Shown piece by piece: positions 24,883 to 34,203 of a stretch of 61,896 bases of DNA. A model generated the notes under the pieces. That model did not search any database and was not told the origin of the DNA. It saw only the letters and a program-made list of their open reading frames with translations. Position 1 is the stretch's first letter, and each line of letters starts with the position of its first letter. Source of the DNA: an uncultured Prevotellaceae bacterium (lineage in GTDB: Bacteria; Bacteroidota; Bacteroidia; Bacteroidales; Bacteroidaceae); the NCBI GenBank assembly GCA_902784565.1, contig CACZVE010000021.1, positions 1 through 61,896 of the forward strand, in the 5' to 3' direction. The position numbers were made by a program, and so were the translations under genes.

Positions 24883-26043
24883 TTATAGTTCGTCGCTCAT
24901 ATAACCTATAGGCAGTTTGCGACAGTTGTATTGCGAGGCCATGATCTCACCGTAGGCCCCAGCAGAACGGATCGCCAACAGGTCGCCACGACGGGTACCG
25001 TTCAGGTCTATCTGTTTGGCGAAGACATCCGTTGACTCACAGATGGGTCCTACCACGTCGTAGGTGTCGTTGGGTTCCTCGCTGGTGATGTTCTCTATCT
25101 TGTGGTAGGCCTGATAGAGGGCAGGTCGGATGAGGTCGGGGAATCCGGCATCCACGATGGCGAACTTTTTCAGTGCCCCTTTCTTTATATATAAGGTACG
25201 CGCGATAAGACTGCCACATTGTGCCACCATCGCCCGTCCGAGTTCGAAATGCAATGTCTGACCCGGACGCAGTTTCAGTTTCTTGGCATAGGTGTCGAAG
25301 TAAGCCTTGAAGTCAGGAATCGGCAGACGGTTGGGATGTTCATAATCCACGCCGAGTCCACCGCCCACATTGATATGCTCTGCACGGATACGGTGACTGT
25401 CGAGGATGTTCTGTAGTTCGTTCACACGGTTGCAGAGGGCTTCAAAGTCACCCATGTCCAGGATCTGTGACCCGATATGGAAGTGCAGTCCCACGAACTT
25501 CACGTTTGGTAGTTTCTCGGCTTCGGCAATCACGTCGAGCATGTCACGCATGGCAATACCGAACTTGTTCTCTGCCAGTCCTGTGGTAATGTTTGCATGG
25601 GTATGTGCGCCGACGTTGGGATTCAGGCGGAAAGCCACGCGGGCCACCTTACCTTTTGCGGCAGCCAGTTCATTGATGACTTCCAGTTCGGGGATGCTCT
25701 CCACGTTGAAACAGAAGATATCGTTGTCCAGTCCGAGATTGATCTCCCAGTCGGCCTTGCCTACACCTGCATAGACCATCTTATTGTTGGGGAACCCGGC
25801 CTTGACGCATGCTTCTATCTCACCACCGCTGACGCAGTCGGCTCCCATGCCGGCTTCACGGATCAGACGGAGCACCTTCGGATTGGCATTGGCCTTGATG
25901 GCGTAGTGCACCACAAAACCCTCATGCTTGCCAGCCTCCTCGTTGATGGTGCGCAGCGTCTGGCGCAGCACCTCCGCATCGTAGTAGTAGAAGGGCGTCT
26001 GTATCGCCTGCATCTTCTCTACGGGGAATTTTCCTTTGCCCAT
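24883..26043 (-). CDS. lysA: Diaminopimelate decarboxylase
   Basis: Last step of lysine synthesis, meso-diaminopimelate to lysine, using PLP. FVVHYAIKANANPKVLRLIR contains the PLP lysine. HFHIGSQI and NVGGGLGVDY are phosphate- and PLP-binding loops, and GPICESTDVFAKQ provides the active-site Cys and substrate contacts across the dimer. I chose ATG 26043 (MGKGKFPVEKMQ); the longer frame would run into lysC. The protein has 386 aa, typical of Bacteroidetes forms. It is co-oriented with lysC 31 bp upstream. Confidence 0.97.
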   Translation of the reverse strand: MGKGKFPVEKMQAIQTPFYYYDAEVLRQTLRTINEEAGKHEGFVVHYAIKANANPKVLRLIREAGMGADCVSGGEIEACVKAGFPNNKMVYAGVGKADWEINLGLDNDIFCFNVESIPELEVINELAAAKGKVARVAFRLNPNVGAHTHANITTGLAENKFGIAMRDMLDVIAEAEKLPNVKFVGLHFHIGSQILDMGDFEALCNRVNELQNILDSHRIRAEHINVGGGLGVDYEHPNRLPIPDFKAYFDTYAKKLKLRPGQTLHFELGRAMVAQCGSLIARTLYIKKGALKKFAIVDAGFPDLIRPALYQAYHKIENITSEEPNDTYDVVGPICESTDVFAKQIDLNGTRRGDLLAIRSAGAYGEIMASQYNCRKLPIGYMSDEL

Positions 26044-26074
26044 AATTAAGTCTGTGTTGTGTTTATGACGAATC

Positions 26075-27394
26075 CTATTTGTTGAAGATCGTGTCGCTGA
26101 GTTTCTGGAGGGCACGCTTCTTGTCTTCCTCACGGATTAGGAAGGAGATATTGTAGTTCGAGCCGCCGTAACTCACCATACGCACGGGGATGTCCTTCAG
26201 GGCATCCAGTGCCAGTGTCTCGAAACCGATGTTCGACCAGTCGAGGTCGCCCACCACACAGATGATACACATGCCAGTGTCCACTGTCACCGTACCGTAC
26301 TTCTTCAGTTCGTCCACGATCTCACCCAGATGAGCGGAGTTGTCGATACTCATGGAGACGCCTACCTCAGAGGTACACACCATGTCAATCGGTGTCTGGT
26401 AACTCTCGAAGATCTCGAATACCTTACGCAGGAAACCGGTGGCGAGCAACATTCTCGAAGACTTGATCTTGATGGCAATGATATTGTCCTTGGCAGCGAT
26501 GGCTTTGATCTTGCCGTACTCCGTGGCGTTTGAGATAGTCGTGCCTTCTGCATCCGGATCCATCGTGTTCAACAGACGCACGGGGATACCGGCATACTTC
26601 GCAGGCTGTACACAGGTCGGGTGGAGGATCTTCGCACCGAAATAAGCCAACTCAGCGGCTTCCTCGAAATGCAACTGATGCACCGGTTCCGTATGGTCTA
26701 CCACACGGGGATCGTTGTTGTGCATACCGTCGATGTCCGTCCAGATCTGGATCTCCTCGGCAGCGATGGCGGCACCCACCAGTGAGGCGGTATAGTCAGA
26801 GCCGCCGCGCTGCAGGTTGTCCACCTCGCCGTAGGCATTGCGGCAGATGAATCCCTGAGTGATATAGACCTGTGCCCCCTCGTTGTCGGCGAGGATGGCA
26901 TTCAGTTTCTCCTTGATATATACCGGATCTGGTTCGGAATTCTTATCCGTGCGCATAAAATCGAGAGCATTCAACAACACGGCGTTGATACCCTGTTCCT
27001 TCATGTAGTTGGCCACCATGTTTGTCGACATCATCTCACCCTGTGCCACGATACTCTTCTCCTCGAAACTGGTGAAGAGTTCCTTGGTAAACGAACGCAG
27101 GTAGTCGAACTCTCCCTTCAGGAACTCACGGGTTGTCTGCTTCGTCTCGTCCTTGCTGTAGAGGTCTTCCACATGACGCAGATACTTTTGTTCCAGACGG
27201 TTGATCACCTCATTGGCGCCGTCGGGGTTCTTCTTATAGAGATAATCGGAAATCTCGACAAGCGAGTTGGTGGTTCCTGACATGGCGGAGAGTACCACGA
27301 ACACGGGTTCTCCTGACTTGGTGACGAGTTTGGTCACCTCTTTCATTCTCTCTGGAGTGCCGACGGACGTACCGCCGAATTTCATGACTTTCAT
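26075..27394 (-). CDS. lysC: Aspartate kinase (monofunctional)
   Basis: Phosphorylates aspartate to open the lysine, threonine and methionine pathways, 439 aa. MKVMKFGGTSVGTPERMKEV is the kinase signature. FICRNAYGEVDNLQRGGSDY followed by TASLVGA is the substrate loop, and EIQIWTDIDGMHNNDPRVV completes the catalytic half. The C-terminal third holds two ACT domains (from about residue 300; MLLATGFLRKVFEIFESYQT) for feedback control. There is no homoserine dehydrogenase domain. It pairs with lysA, consistent with a lysine-specific isozyme. Confidence 0.97.
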   Translation of the reverse strand: MKVMKFGGTSVGTPERMKEVTKLVTKSGEPVFVVLSAMSGTTNSLVEISDYLYKKNPDGANEVINRLEQKYLRHVEDLYSKDETKQTTREFLKGEFDYLRSFTKELFTSFEEKSIVAQGEMMSTNMVANYMKEQGINAVLLNALDFMRTDKNSEPDPVYIKEKLNAILADNEGAQVYITQGFICRNAYGEVDNLQRGGSDYTASLVGAAIAAEEIQIWTDIDGMHNNDPRVVDHTEPVHQLHFEEAAELAYFGAKILHPTCVQPAKYAGIPVRLLNTMDPDAEGTTISNATEYGKIKAIAAKDNIIAIKIKSSRMLLATGFLRKVFEIFESYQTPIDMVCTSEVGVSMSIDNSAHLGEIVDELKKYGTVTVDTGMCIICVVGDLDWSNIGFETLALDALKDIPVRMVSYGGSNYNISFLIREEDKKRALQKLSDTIFNK

Positions 27395-27404
27395 ATGCTT
27401 TATT

Positions 27405-27440
27405 TTAATTTTTCACTTTTCACTATTCACTTTTCACTTC
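27405..27440. repeat. GTGAAAA-type linker between ftsE and lysC
   Basis: On the minus strand the junction is made of GTGAAAA-like units (GAAGTGAAAAGTGAATAGTG). It starts directly after the ftsE stop codon and holds no promoter box. Confidence 0.6.
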
Positions 27441-28193
27441 TTATATTTCTTCGCGTTCTGAGTATCTGACGGTGATCTCGTCGACGTCTGGCTCATCCAC
27501 CAGTTGTATCTGGTTGAAGTCACTGGTCACCTCTTCCATCTTACCTTTGGCACAGCGGTACACCACACCGGGATATTTGTCGAGCAACGGCATGTTGTGG
27601 GTTGCCATCACCACGGCGGTGCCTGTCTGACAGATCTGCCGGAGCAGTTCGACGATGTTCTCGGCAGTCTCCGGATCCAGGTTACCTGTCGGCTCGTCGG
27701 CGATGATGAGTTTCGGTTTGTTCAGGATGGCCCGTGCAATGGCCACACGCTGTTGTTCTCCACCGGAGAGTTCGTGCGGCATCTTGTCGACCTTGTCTTG
27801 CAGACCCACGTCGCTCAACACCTCGAAGATACGCTGGTCTATCTCGTCCTTCTTCTTCCAACCGGTGGCTTTCAACACAAACTGCAGGTTCTTGTAAATG
27901 GTACGGTCGCCCAACAACTGGAAGTCCTGAAACACCACACCCATCTGTCGTCTGAGGGCGGGGATGTCTTTCTGTCGCAGACTGAGCAGATCGTAGTCGA
28001 GCACCTTGGCCTCGTCGGCTTCATCGACATCCAGTTCGAAGTACAGGGTCCTCAACAGACTGGTCTTTCCGGAGCCTACGCGTCCGATGATATAGACGAA
28101 CTCTCCCTCTTCCAGGTGGAAGTTCACCTCCTTCAGCACACAGATGCCGTGCCGCTGGTAGATATTCGCGTTCTTATAACTGATCAGCATCAT
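27441..28193 (-). CDS. ftsE: FtsE-like ABC transporter ATPase
   Basis: A 250-aa ABC ATPase of the FtsE/LolD class. Walker A is [20 protein letters not shown], with Thr for the usual Ser; the Q-loop is [11 protein letters not shown], the signature [18 protein letters not shown], Walker [16 protein letters not shown], and the H-loop VVMATHN. FtsE works with the membrane protein FtsX to control septal peptidoglycan hydrolases. No FtsX is adjacent; a LolC/E-like permease lies far away at 51-52 kb. It overlaps hisIE by four bases, a coupling of division and histidine genes I regard as positional only. Confidence 0.88.
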   Translation of the reverse strand: MMLISYKNANIYQRHGICVLKEVNFHLEEGEFVYIIGRVGSGKTSLLRTLYFELDVDEADEAKVLDYDLLSLRQKDIPALRRQMGVVFQDFQLLGDRTIYKNLQFVLKATGWKKKDEIDQRIFEVLSDVGLQDKVDKMPHELSGGEQQRVAIARAILNKPKLIIADEPTGNLDPETAENIVELLRQICQTGTAVVMATHNMPLLDKYPGVVYRCAKGKMEEVTSDFNQIQLVDEPDVDEITVRYSEREEI

Positions 28194-28846
28194 TCCATCT
28201 CTCCTTTCGCTTTCGCCTCGCGACGCTTCTTGTCCCAGTTGGGGTCGTGGCGCTTCTGCAGTTCGGCAGCAACATCCTCTATGCGCATGCCCTTGCTGGT
28301 CATCAGCACAATCAGGTGGTACAACAGGTCGCTGGCCTCATAGACCAACTTCTCCTTACTGCCGTTGGTGGCTTCGATGACAGTCTCCAGTGCCTCTTCG
28401 CCCACCTTCTGGGCAATACGGTTCGTGCCGTCCTTGAAGAGCGAGGTGGTGTACGAACCCTCAGGCATCTCCTCACGACGTTTGTCGATGAAGTCCTGTA
28501 GTTCAGTCAGGAAGAGTAGGGGATTGCTCTCGTTCTCCTCACCCCAACAGGTGTCCGTGCCTTTATGACAGGTAGGTCCGTCTGGCAACGCCTTTACCAA
28601 CAACGTGTCGTTGTCGCAGTCTTCGGCAATGCTTACCAGATTCAGGTAGTTGCCACTGGTCTCGCCCTTCGTCCACAGACACTCCCGACTGCGGCTCCAG
28701 AAAGTCACCTTCTTCGTCAACAGTGTCTTGTCGTAGGCCTCTTTGTTCATATAGCCCAGCATCAGCACGTTCTTTGTCTTCGCATCCTGTACGATGGCCG
28801 GCACCAGTCCGCCACCCTTCTCAAAATCTATCATTATTTCCTTCAT
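28190..28846 (-). CDS. hisI: Bifunctional phosphoribosyl-AMP cyclohydrolase / phosphoribosyl-ATP pyrophosphatase
   Basis: Steps two and three of histidine synthesis in one 218-aa protein (HisIE). The HisI half (about 1-115) has VTFWSRSRECLWTKGETSGN followed by the zinc-binding DCDNDTLLVKALPDGPTCHK. The HisE half (about 120-205) has YTTSLFKDGTNRIAQKVGEE and ASDLLYHLIVLMTSKG. The start is ATG 28846 (MKEIMIDFEKGG). It is separated from hisF by the 4-kb BspA-like gene and a repeat array, and has its own -7 box. Confidence 0.97.
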   Translation of the reverse strand: MKEIMIDFEKGGGLVPAIVQDAKTKNVLMLGYMNKEAYDKTLLTKKVTFWSRSRECLWTKGETSGNYLNLVSIAEDCDNDTLLVKALPDGPTCHKGTDTCWGEENESNPLLFLTELQDFIDKRREEMPEGSYTTSLFKDGTNRIAQKVGEEALETVIEATNGSKEKLVYEASDLLYHLIVLMTSKGMRIEDVAAELQKRHDPNWDKKRREAKAKGEME

Positions 28847-28862
28847 TATTTCAATTTGGGTG

Positions 28863-28870
28863 CAAATTTA
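28863..28870 (-). promoter_or_regulatory. -7 box of hisIE
   Basis: Minus strand TAAATTTG fits TAnnTTTG, 17 bp before hisIE. Its upstream region is the T-tract of the BspA terminator, so a normal -33 is lacking. Confidence 0.45.
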
Positions 28871-28871
28871 C

Positions 28872-28899
28872 AAAAAAAGGGGGATATACCCCCCTTTTT
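28872..28899 (-). terminator. Terminator of the BspA-like gene
   Basis: Minus strand AAAAAGGGGGG, loop TATAT, CCCCC, then seven T. It is strong and nearly symmetrical, 13 bp past the stop codon, isolating the surface-protein gene from hisIE. Confidence 0.85.
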
Positions 28900-28912
28900 C
28901 TTTCAGAAATTC

Positions 28913-31900
28913 TTATTTCACTCTGATTTTCTTACCTTTTTGTATGTAAACGCCCTTTCTCTGGGGCTCTCCCTGTAACTTTCTGCCGTCAATCGAGTAC
29001 CAGGCACTTTCCGCAGAATCGGTCTTGATGTCCCTGATTCCTACCGACTCGTTGCTGGGTTGGGCGGCGATACGGATGAAGTTGGGCCTTGCACCGTTTC
29101 TCTCTCCGTGAGTGGTATACGCTTCGAAGGGACGTACATCGCGGAGGTCCCGTGCAAACACGCTGCCTTCAGCATAGCGTTCACGAGCATGACCCACATT
29201 CACGGCATAGACATATTCGTTCTGTGGAATATACTGGAAGGTGGGCATCATGATGATATTGTCACGGACAACCATCATTTCTTCCGATGGTGGTGTGGCA
29301 GGTACGGTAGTGTTCGAAGCCGAGAAGGTGACACGTCCGTTCAGGTTGTATGCATCGGGATAGACCACCGTATTGTTTGGCATCGAGATGACGTACGGCT
29401 TGTTGGCCTCCAGTGTGGCAGCACTATAGAGTCCATCGGGTGAGTAACCGCGCAACCAGAAATGTTTTGTACCGTTTGCACCGAAAGGTGTAATCTGGCC
29501 TTTGCTCTCGTGGGTGATTTCCTGCACGGTGAAGGGTAGGGCGATGCTCTCCCAGCCCCGGCTGACACCAACCTCTGTCTGCTGCCCGAAGTTTCGGGTG
29601 TAACTGATCTTCTCGGCAGTGAACGCCTGCGGACAGTACCAGTTGTTATTTCCCGTAGCAGCATCGGTCAGCACAATCTCCTGTGCCTGACCATTCACCA
29701 CGACATTCTGAATTCCCTGTGGCGCCAGTGAAGGCTCATTCACATATACCAACAGGTTCGGATTCGAGATGCCCTGCAACATATCGGCAGTCAGTGCATA
29801 CGAATTATCCCATACAATGGCAGCAATCGTCTGTGAAGCCGCCTCACGACCACCTTCAACTTCCATAAAGGCTTCCTCGAGGGGAACATCCCCGCTCACC
29901 CATGCCGTCAGTCCATCGAAAGTGGCACCACTTTCTTCTAATTTATCAGCATATTTTGCCAATTCCTCCACTTCGTCATCTCCCAGGGCTCGGTTATAGA
30001 TGCGGATTTCATCCAATATGCCGTTCATGGGATACCAATAGTTATTATACTTACCGAAATACCAGTCTTTCGTATTCGCCTCTGCAAAATCCGGGGTAGT
30101 GGTAAAGGCGGTAAGCATCTTACCATTAATGTAGACACGAAATACATTGTTGGCGAATGTAAAGGCAATGTGTATCCATTTGTTCATGGGCTTTCCGTTT
30201 ACAGTGGCTTCAACGCCTTCGTTCCATCCACCACCATAATGTCCTATCCATGTGCGGAACATATCATCGCTTACCTCGTACTGTATGGAGAAACCATGCT
30301 GGTCATGGTCATGTCCGAGAACGGCATGCCATCCATAATCTGACGCTGTTCCCCAGCCATCCATACCGGCACTGGTAAAGGGTTTTACGTATGTGGCAAA
30401 ACTCCATTCATTGCCGATTTGCAGGGATTCTGAGTTGGGTACATGTATGCTACCGGGATTGTCTGTACCTCCGAACTGATAGGCTCCGTTGGCATCACCA
30501 TGTACACCTACAGTCAGCGCTGCATTTTCCATGGGTGTTCCGTGATTCCCATGTCCGCTCTCATCATTGGCATTGCCATTGAAGGGATAGTAGGCCACAA
30601 GACTATTGTCGACACCGGTGAAGTAGCCTGGATTATTCTCTCCACCGTCGATATGGGCATAGGTATGGTCTGTATGGTTCGCATCATAACGTGTACCAGC
30701 ACCGCCCACAAGGCTCTCGCAACCATTAAACATATTCTCACTGGAAGTGACATTTGCCGTACTCCACTTGTTACTTACGTTAATAGTTGTCAAGTTGGAG
30801 CAGCCACGGAACATATACTGCATATCTGTTACGTTCTCTGTGTTGAAGTTACTCAGATCAAGGCTTTTCAGATTGGGATTGTCTCTGAACATCCCCCCCA
30901 TATTAATCACGTTTGATGTATTGAAGTTGCTCACATCAAGACTGGAGAGAGAATAACAATTCGCAAACATACCATCCATAGCTGTCACATTTGATGTATC
31001 AAAGTGACTTACATCCAGACTAGAAAGAGCATTACAATCTATGAACATGCCACCCATATGAGTCACATTTGATGTGTTAAAGTTGCTTACATCCAGATTT
31101 TCCAGAGAATGACATGCAGCGAACATATTAATCATGGTTGTCACTTTTGAAGTGTTGAAGTTGCTTACATCCAGACTCGTAAGAGATTGACAAGTCATGA
31201 ACATACTCAACATGTTAGTTACGTTCGAGGTATTCAAGTGTTCAAGGCCTATAATTTTTTCGAGTGTAAACATGCCAGCGAACCATTCCTGTGTGCTGGT
31301 GATGGTGGTGCAATTTGCGAAAGATTCATCGAAAACAACTGTTGAAATTGATATATATTTAGACCAACCTCTTTCGCTCATTTCTTCAAACGGACCGACA
31401 CTCATACCATTCCGTTCTGCCTTGTGCTCATCGTAATAGAACGTCAGCACGGTGTTATTGTCGCTGAGCACGGCGTAAGGCTCGGCATCCTTTACAGGCA
31501 CAAGTGAATTCTTGCTTGTGAAGTAGCCGGGATTATTCTCACCTCCGTCAATATGGGCGTAGGTGTAGTCTGTATGGTTTTCGTCGTAATGAGTGCCTGC
31601 ACCACCGACAAGGCTGGTGCAGCCAGTAAAGACATCTGCGCTCTCTGATAGATTAGCGGTGGTCCAACCGTCACTTACCCAAATCGTGGTTATGGAAGAA
31701 CAATTCTTGAACATAGATTGCATTCCTTCTGAATATGGATAATTGTTTGGGGCATATGTCACCTCTGAAGTTTTAAAATTGCTCAAGTCAAGGTTTGTCA
31801 GACCGGAACAGCTATCGAACATAAATCCCATATTCGTCACGTTGTCCGTCTTGAATCCTGTAACGTCAATGCTTGTCAGACCGGAACAGCCAAAGAACAT

Positions 31901-32971
31901 ATATCCCATATTCCTTACATTGTCAGTCTTGAATCCTGCCACGTCAAGGTTCGTCAGGCTTGAACATCCATAGAACATATATTGCATCTCGCTTACATTG
32001 TCAGTTTTAAATCCACTCACGTCGAGACTCGTCAGGCCGGAACATCCCGAGAACATATAGTCCATGCCCATCACGTTGTCGGTGTTGAATCCACTCACGT
32101 CAAGGCTTGTTAGGCCAGAACAGTTTTGGAACATCATCCCCATGTTCCTCACGTTGTCGGTTTTAAATCCACTCACGTCAAGGTTTGTCAGGCCGGAACA
32201 GCCGTAGAACATACCATTCATGCTCGTCACGTTGTCGGTCTTGAATCCTGTCACGTCAAGATTTGTCAGGCTAGAACAGCCCCAGAACATACCAACTATG
32301 TTTGTCACGTTCTCGGTGTTGAATCCACTCACGTCAAGGCTCGTCAGACCGGAACAATCATAGAACATACATTCCATGTTTGTCACATTGTCTGTTTTGA
32401 AGTTGCTCACGTCAAGGCTCGTCAGACTGGAACTGTAAGCGAACATATCGTACATGCTTGTCACGTTGTCTGTCTTGAATCCGCTCACGTCAAGGCTTGT
32501 CAGGCTAGAACAGTATAAGAACATACCGTCCATGTTCGTAACGTTGTCGGTCTTGAAGTTGCTCAGGTCAAGACTTGTCAGGCCGGAACAGCCACTGAAC
32601 ATATAGTACATACTTATCACATTGTCCGTCTTGAGATTATTGATGCCTGTAATTGTAGTTAAACTCCAACAATCATAGAACCAATAGGCAGTACTGGTTA
32701 ATGTGGTGTAATTGGCGAAAGAATTATCAAACACAACACTTGTAATACTTCCTCTTTGCTCGAACCAATCTGAGTTAACACTATAATTGTTTGTGTTAAA
32801 AGTAAACGGCCCAACATCCATACCATTGCGCTCTGCCTTATGGTCATCGTAGTAGAACGTTAGTACGGTGTTGTTGTCACTCAGGGCAGCGTAGGGTTCT
32901 TGTGCCCAGGATTTGGTGGAGAGAATGATAGCGAGGGCCATCAGGATCGTGGAAAGGAGACTCTTATTCAT
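28913..32971 (-). CDS. BspA-like leucine-rich repeat surface protein with LamG domain
   Basis: A 1352-aa secreted protein. Residues 1-24 are a signal peptide (SLLSTILMALAIILSTKSWA). Two blocks of BspA/DUF285 repeats follow, about residues 90-440 and 560-740, with a 26-residue unit such as LTSLDVSGFKTDNVTNM plus MFYGCSS. Each block is introduced by the same module (YAVLSDNNTVLTFYYDEHKA) and closed by the same cap (GGENNPGYF). A LamG/concanavalin-like domain starts with NSLVAYYPFNGNANDESG and ends with GILDEIRIYNRAL. The tail WYSIDGRKLQGEPQ ending QKGKKIRVK resembles a type IX sorting region. BspA relatives bind host matrix or other cells; here adhesion is inferred. The gene has its own promoter and terminator inside the his cluster. 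Confidence 0.92.
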   Translation of the reverse strand: MNKSLLSTILMALAIILSTKSWAQEPYAALSDNNTVLTFYYDDHKAERNGMDVGPFTFNTNNYSVNSDWFEQRGSITSVVFDNSFANYTTLTSTAYWFYDCWSLTTITGINNLKTDNVISMYYMFSGCSGLTSLDLSNFKTDNVTNMDGMFLYCSSLTSLDVSGFKTDNVTSMYDMFAYSSSLTSLDVSNFKTDNVTNMECMFYDCSGLTSLDVSGFNTENVTNIVGMFWGCSSLTNLDVTGFKTDNVTSMNGMFYGCSGLTNLDVSGFKTDNVRNMGMMFQNCSGLTSLDVSGFNTDNVMGMDYMFSGCSGLTSLDVSGFKTDNVSEMQYMFYGCSSLTNLDVAGFKTDNVRNMGYMFFGCSGLTSIDVTGFKTDNVTNMGFMFDSCSGLTNLDLSNFKTSEVTYAPNNYPYSEGMQSMFKNCSSITTIWVSDGWTTANLSESADVFTGCTSLVGGAGTHYDENHTDYTYAHIDGGENNPGYFTSKNSLVPVKDAEPYAVLSDNNTVLTFYYDEHKAERNGMSVGPFEEMSERGWSKYISISTVVFDESFANCTTITSTQEWFAGMFTLEKIIGLEHLNTSNVTNMLSMFMTCQSLTSLDVSNFNTSKVTTMINMFAACHSLENLDVSNFNTSNVTHMGGMFIDCNALSSLDVSHFDTSNVTAMDGMFANCYSLSSLDVSNFNTSNVINMGGMFRDNPNLKSLDLSNFNTENVTDMQYMFRGCSNLTTINVSNKWSTANVTSSENMFNGCESLVGGAGTRYDANHTDHTYAHIDGGENNPGYFTGVDNSLVAYYPFNGNANDESGHGNHGTPMENAALTVGVHGDANGAYQFGGTDNPGSIHVPNSESLQIGNEWSFATYVKPFTSAGMDGWGTASDYGWHAVLGHDHDQHGFSIQYEVSDDMFRTWIGHYGGGWNEGVEATVNGKPMNKWIHIAFTFANNVFRVYINGKMLTAFTTTPDFAEANTKDWYFGKYNNYWYPMNGILDEIRIYNRALGDDEVEELAKYADKLEESGATFDGLTAWVSGDVPLEEAFMEVEGGREAASQTIAAIVWDNSYALTADMLQGISNPNLLVYVNEPSLAPQGIQNVVVNGQAQEIVLTDAATGNNNWYCPQAFTAEKISYTRNFGQQTEVGVSRGWESIALPFTVQEITHESKGQITPFGANGTKHFWLRGYSPDGLYSAATLEANKPYVISMPNNTVVYPDAYNLNGRVTFSASNTTVPATPPSEEMMVVRDNIIMMPTFQYIPQNEYVYAVNVGHARERYAEGSVFARDLRDVRPFEAYTTHGERNGARPNFIRIAAQPSNESVGIRDIKTDSAESAWYSIDGRKLQGEPQRKGVYIQKGKKIRVK

Positions 32972-33015
32972 ATTGTTTTTATTTTTATTCGTTAGTGAAC
33001 TATAGTTTTATTTTG

Positions 33016-33046
33016 CAAAGATAAACAATTTCTTTGGAACATCAAA
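33016..33046 (-). promoter_or_regulatory. Promoter of the BspA-like gene
   Basis: Minus strand TTTG (33046-33043), a 19-bp spacer and TATCTTTG (33023-33016), giving a leader of about 40 nt before ATG 32971. Confidence 0.75.
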
Positions 33047-33075
33047 GCTAAAATGTAATCTTGAATTCGGGGTAT

Positions 33076-33417
33076 GTCATCACAAGGGTTAGAAAATGTG
33101 CCGGAAATCCGCGGCATGTCATCACAAGGGTTAGAAAATATGCCGGAAATCCGCGGCATGTCATCACAAGGGTTAGAAAATGCGCCGACAATTTGCGGCA
33201 TGTCATCACAAGGGTTAGAAAATGTGCCGAAAAATTGCGGCATGTCATCACAAGGGTTAGAAAACGTGCCGAAAAATTGCGGCACGTCATCACAAGGGTT
33301 AGAAAATGCGCCGGAAATTTGCGGCATGTCATCACAAGGGTTAGAAAATGCGCCGGAAATTTGCGGCATGTCATCACAAGGGTTAGAAAACGTGCCGACA
33401 ATCTTAGGCACGTCATT
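33076..33417. repeat. 42-bp tandem repeat array, eight full units
   Basis: Units start at 33076, 33118, 33160, 33202, 33244, 33286, 33328 and 33370, with a partial unit at 33412: an exact 42-bp period. Each has a constant part, GTCATCACAAGGGTTAGAAA, then a hairpin core such as GTGCCG, 8 nt, CGGCAT. The stem is kept in nearly every unit while the loop changes (GAAATCCG, ACAATTTG, AAAAATTG, GAAATTTG). Because 42 is a multiple of 3, frames stay open on both strands, but none has gene character. It begins about 25 bp past the hisF stop. Confidence 0.95.
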
Positions 33418-33441
33418 CAACGCTCTGACGGAGGCAAACCG

Positions 33442-34203
33442 CTACAGGCGCACGTTGATGCCCTCGGCGCGGAGGTATTGTTTGAGTTCGGGGATGGGAA
33501 TCTCGCCGAAATGGAAAACGCTGGCAGCAAGGGCGGCATCGGAATGACCCTCGATAAAGGTATCGCGGAAATGTTCCTTACAACCGGCACCGCCGCTGGC
33601 GATGATAGGAATGGAAAGGTTATCGGCAAGTTCGCGCAGGGCTTCATTGGCGTAGCCGTTCTTTGTGCCGTCATGGTTCATTGAGGTGAACAGAATCTCA
33701 CCGGCACCACGTTCCTGTGCCTCGTGGGCCCACTCAAACAACCCCCTTTCCGTCCGTTCCCGGCCTCCCTTCAGATAACAATGCCACCCGTCAGGATCGA
33801 GACGGGCATCGATGGCACAGACACAGACCTGAGAACCGAAACGACTCGTGATCTCGTCGATGAGTTCGGGTCGGCGGATGGCGGCGCTATTGACACTCAC
33901 CTTGTCGGCACCGGCATAAAGCAACCGCTCTACATCAGCCAGTTCGTTGATACCGCCGCCAACAGTGAAAGGAATGTTAATTTCTTTCGCCACACGCGTC
34001 ACCATGTCAGTGAACGTCTTACGACCCTCGAAACTTGCCGTGATATCGAGGAAACACAGTTCGTCGGCACCCTGCTCGGAATAGGCCTTGCCGAGTTCCA
34101 CGGGGTCACCGGCACTGCGCAGGTTGACGAAGTTCGTGCCTTTGACGGTCTCGCCGTCCTTCACGTCGAGGCAGGGGATGATGCGTTTTGCTAGTCCTGA
34201 CAT
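33442..34203 (-). CDS. hisF: Imidazole glycerol phosphate synthase, cyclase subunit
   Basis: Forms imidazole glycerol phosphate and AICAR from PRFAR using ammonia from HisH, 253 aa, a TIM barrel. [20 protein letters not shown] has the catalytic Asp of strand 1, and [20 protein letters not shown] the second Asp. Phosphate-binding loops are [18 protein letters not shown] and [16 protein letters not shown]. It overlaps the end of hisA by 13 bp, so the two are translationally linked. Confidence 0.97.
   Translation of the reverse strand: MSGLAKRIIPCLDVKDGETVKGTNFVNLRSAGDPVELGKAYSEQGADELCFLDITASFEGRKTFTDMVTRVAKEINIPFTVGGGINELADVERLLYAGADKVSVNSAAIRRPELIDEITSRFGSQVCVCAIDARLDPDGWHCYLKGGRERTERGLFEWAHEAQERGAGEILFTSMNHDGTKNGYANEALRELADNLSIPIIASGGAGCKEHFRDTFIEGHSDAALAASVFHFGEIPIPELKQYLRAEGINVRL

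Noticed and set aside
26044-26133. N-terminal extension of lysA
   Set aside because: It overlaps lysC and is Arg/Ser-rich without family resemblance; ATG 26043 matches the family start.
33076-33417. Possible CRISPR array
   Set aside because: Only 8-16 of 42 bases vary and the variable parts recur among units; there are no unique spacers and no cas genes. It is a tandem repeat.
32992-33684. Open frames with 14-residue repeats on both strands across the first 42-bp array
   Set aside because: Frames stay open in several registers because the period is a multiple of three; one overlaps the BspA promoter, the other runs antisense into hisF. No promoter or start signal supports them.
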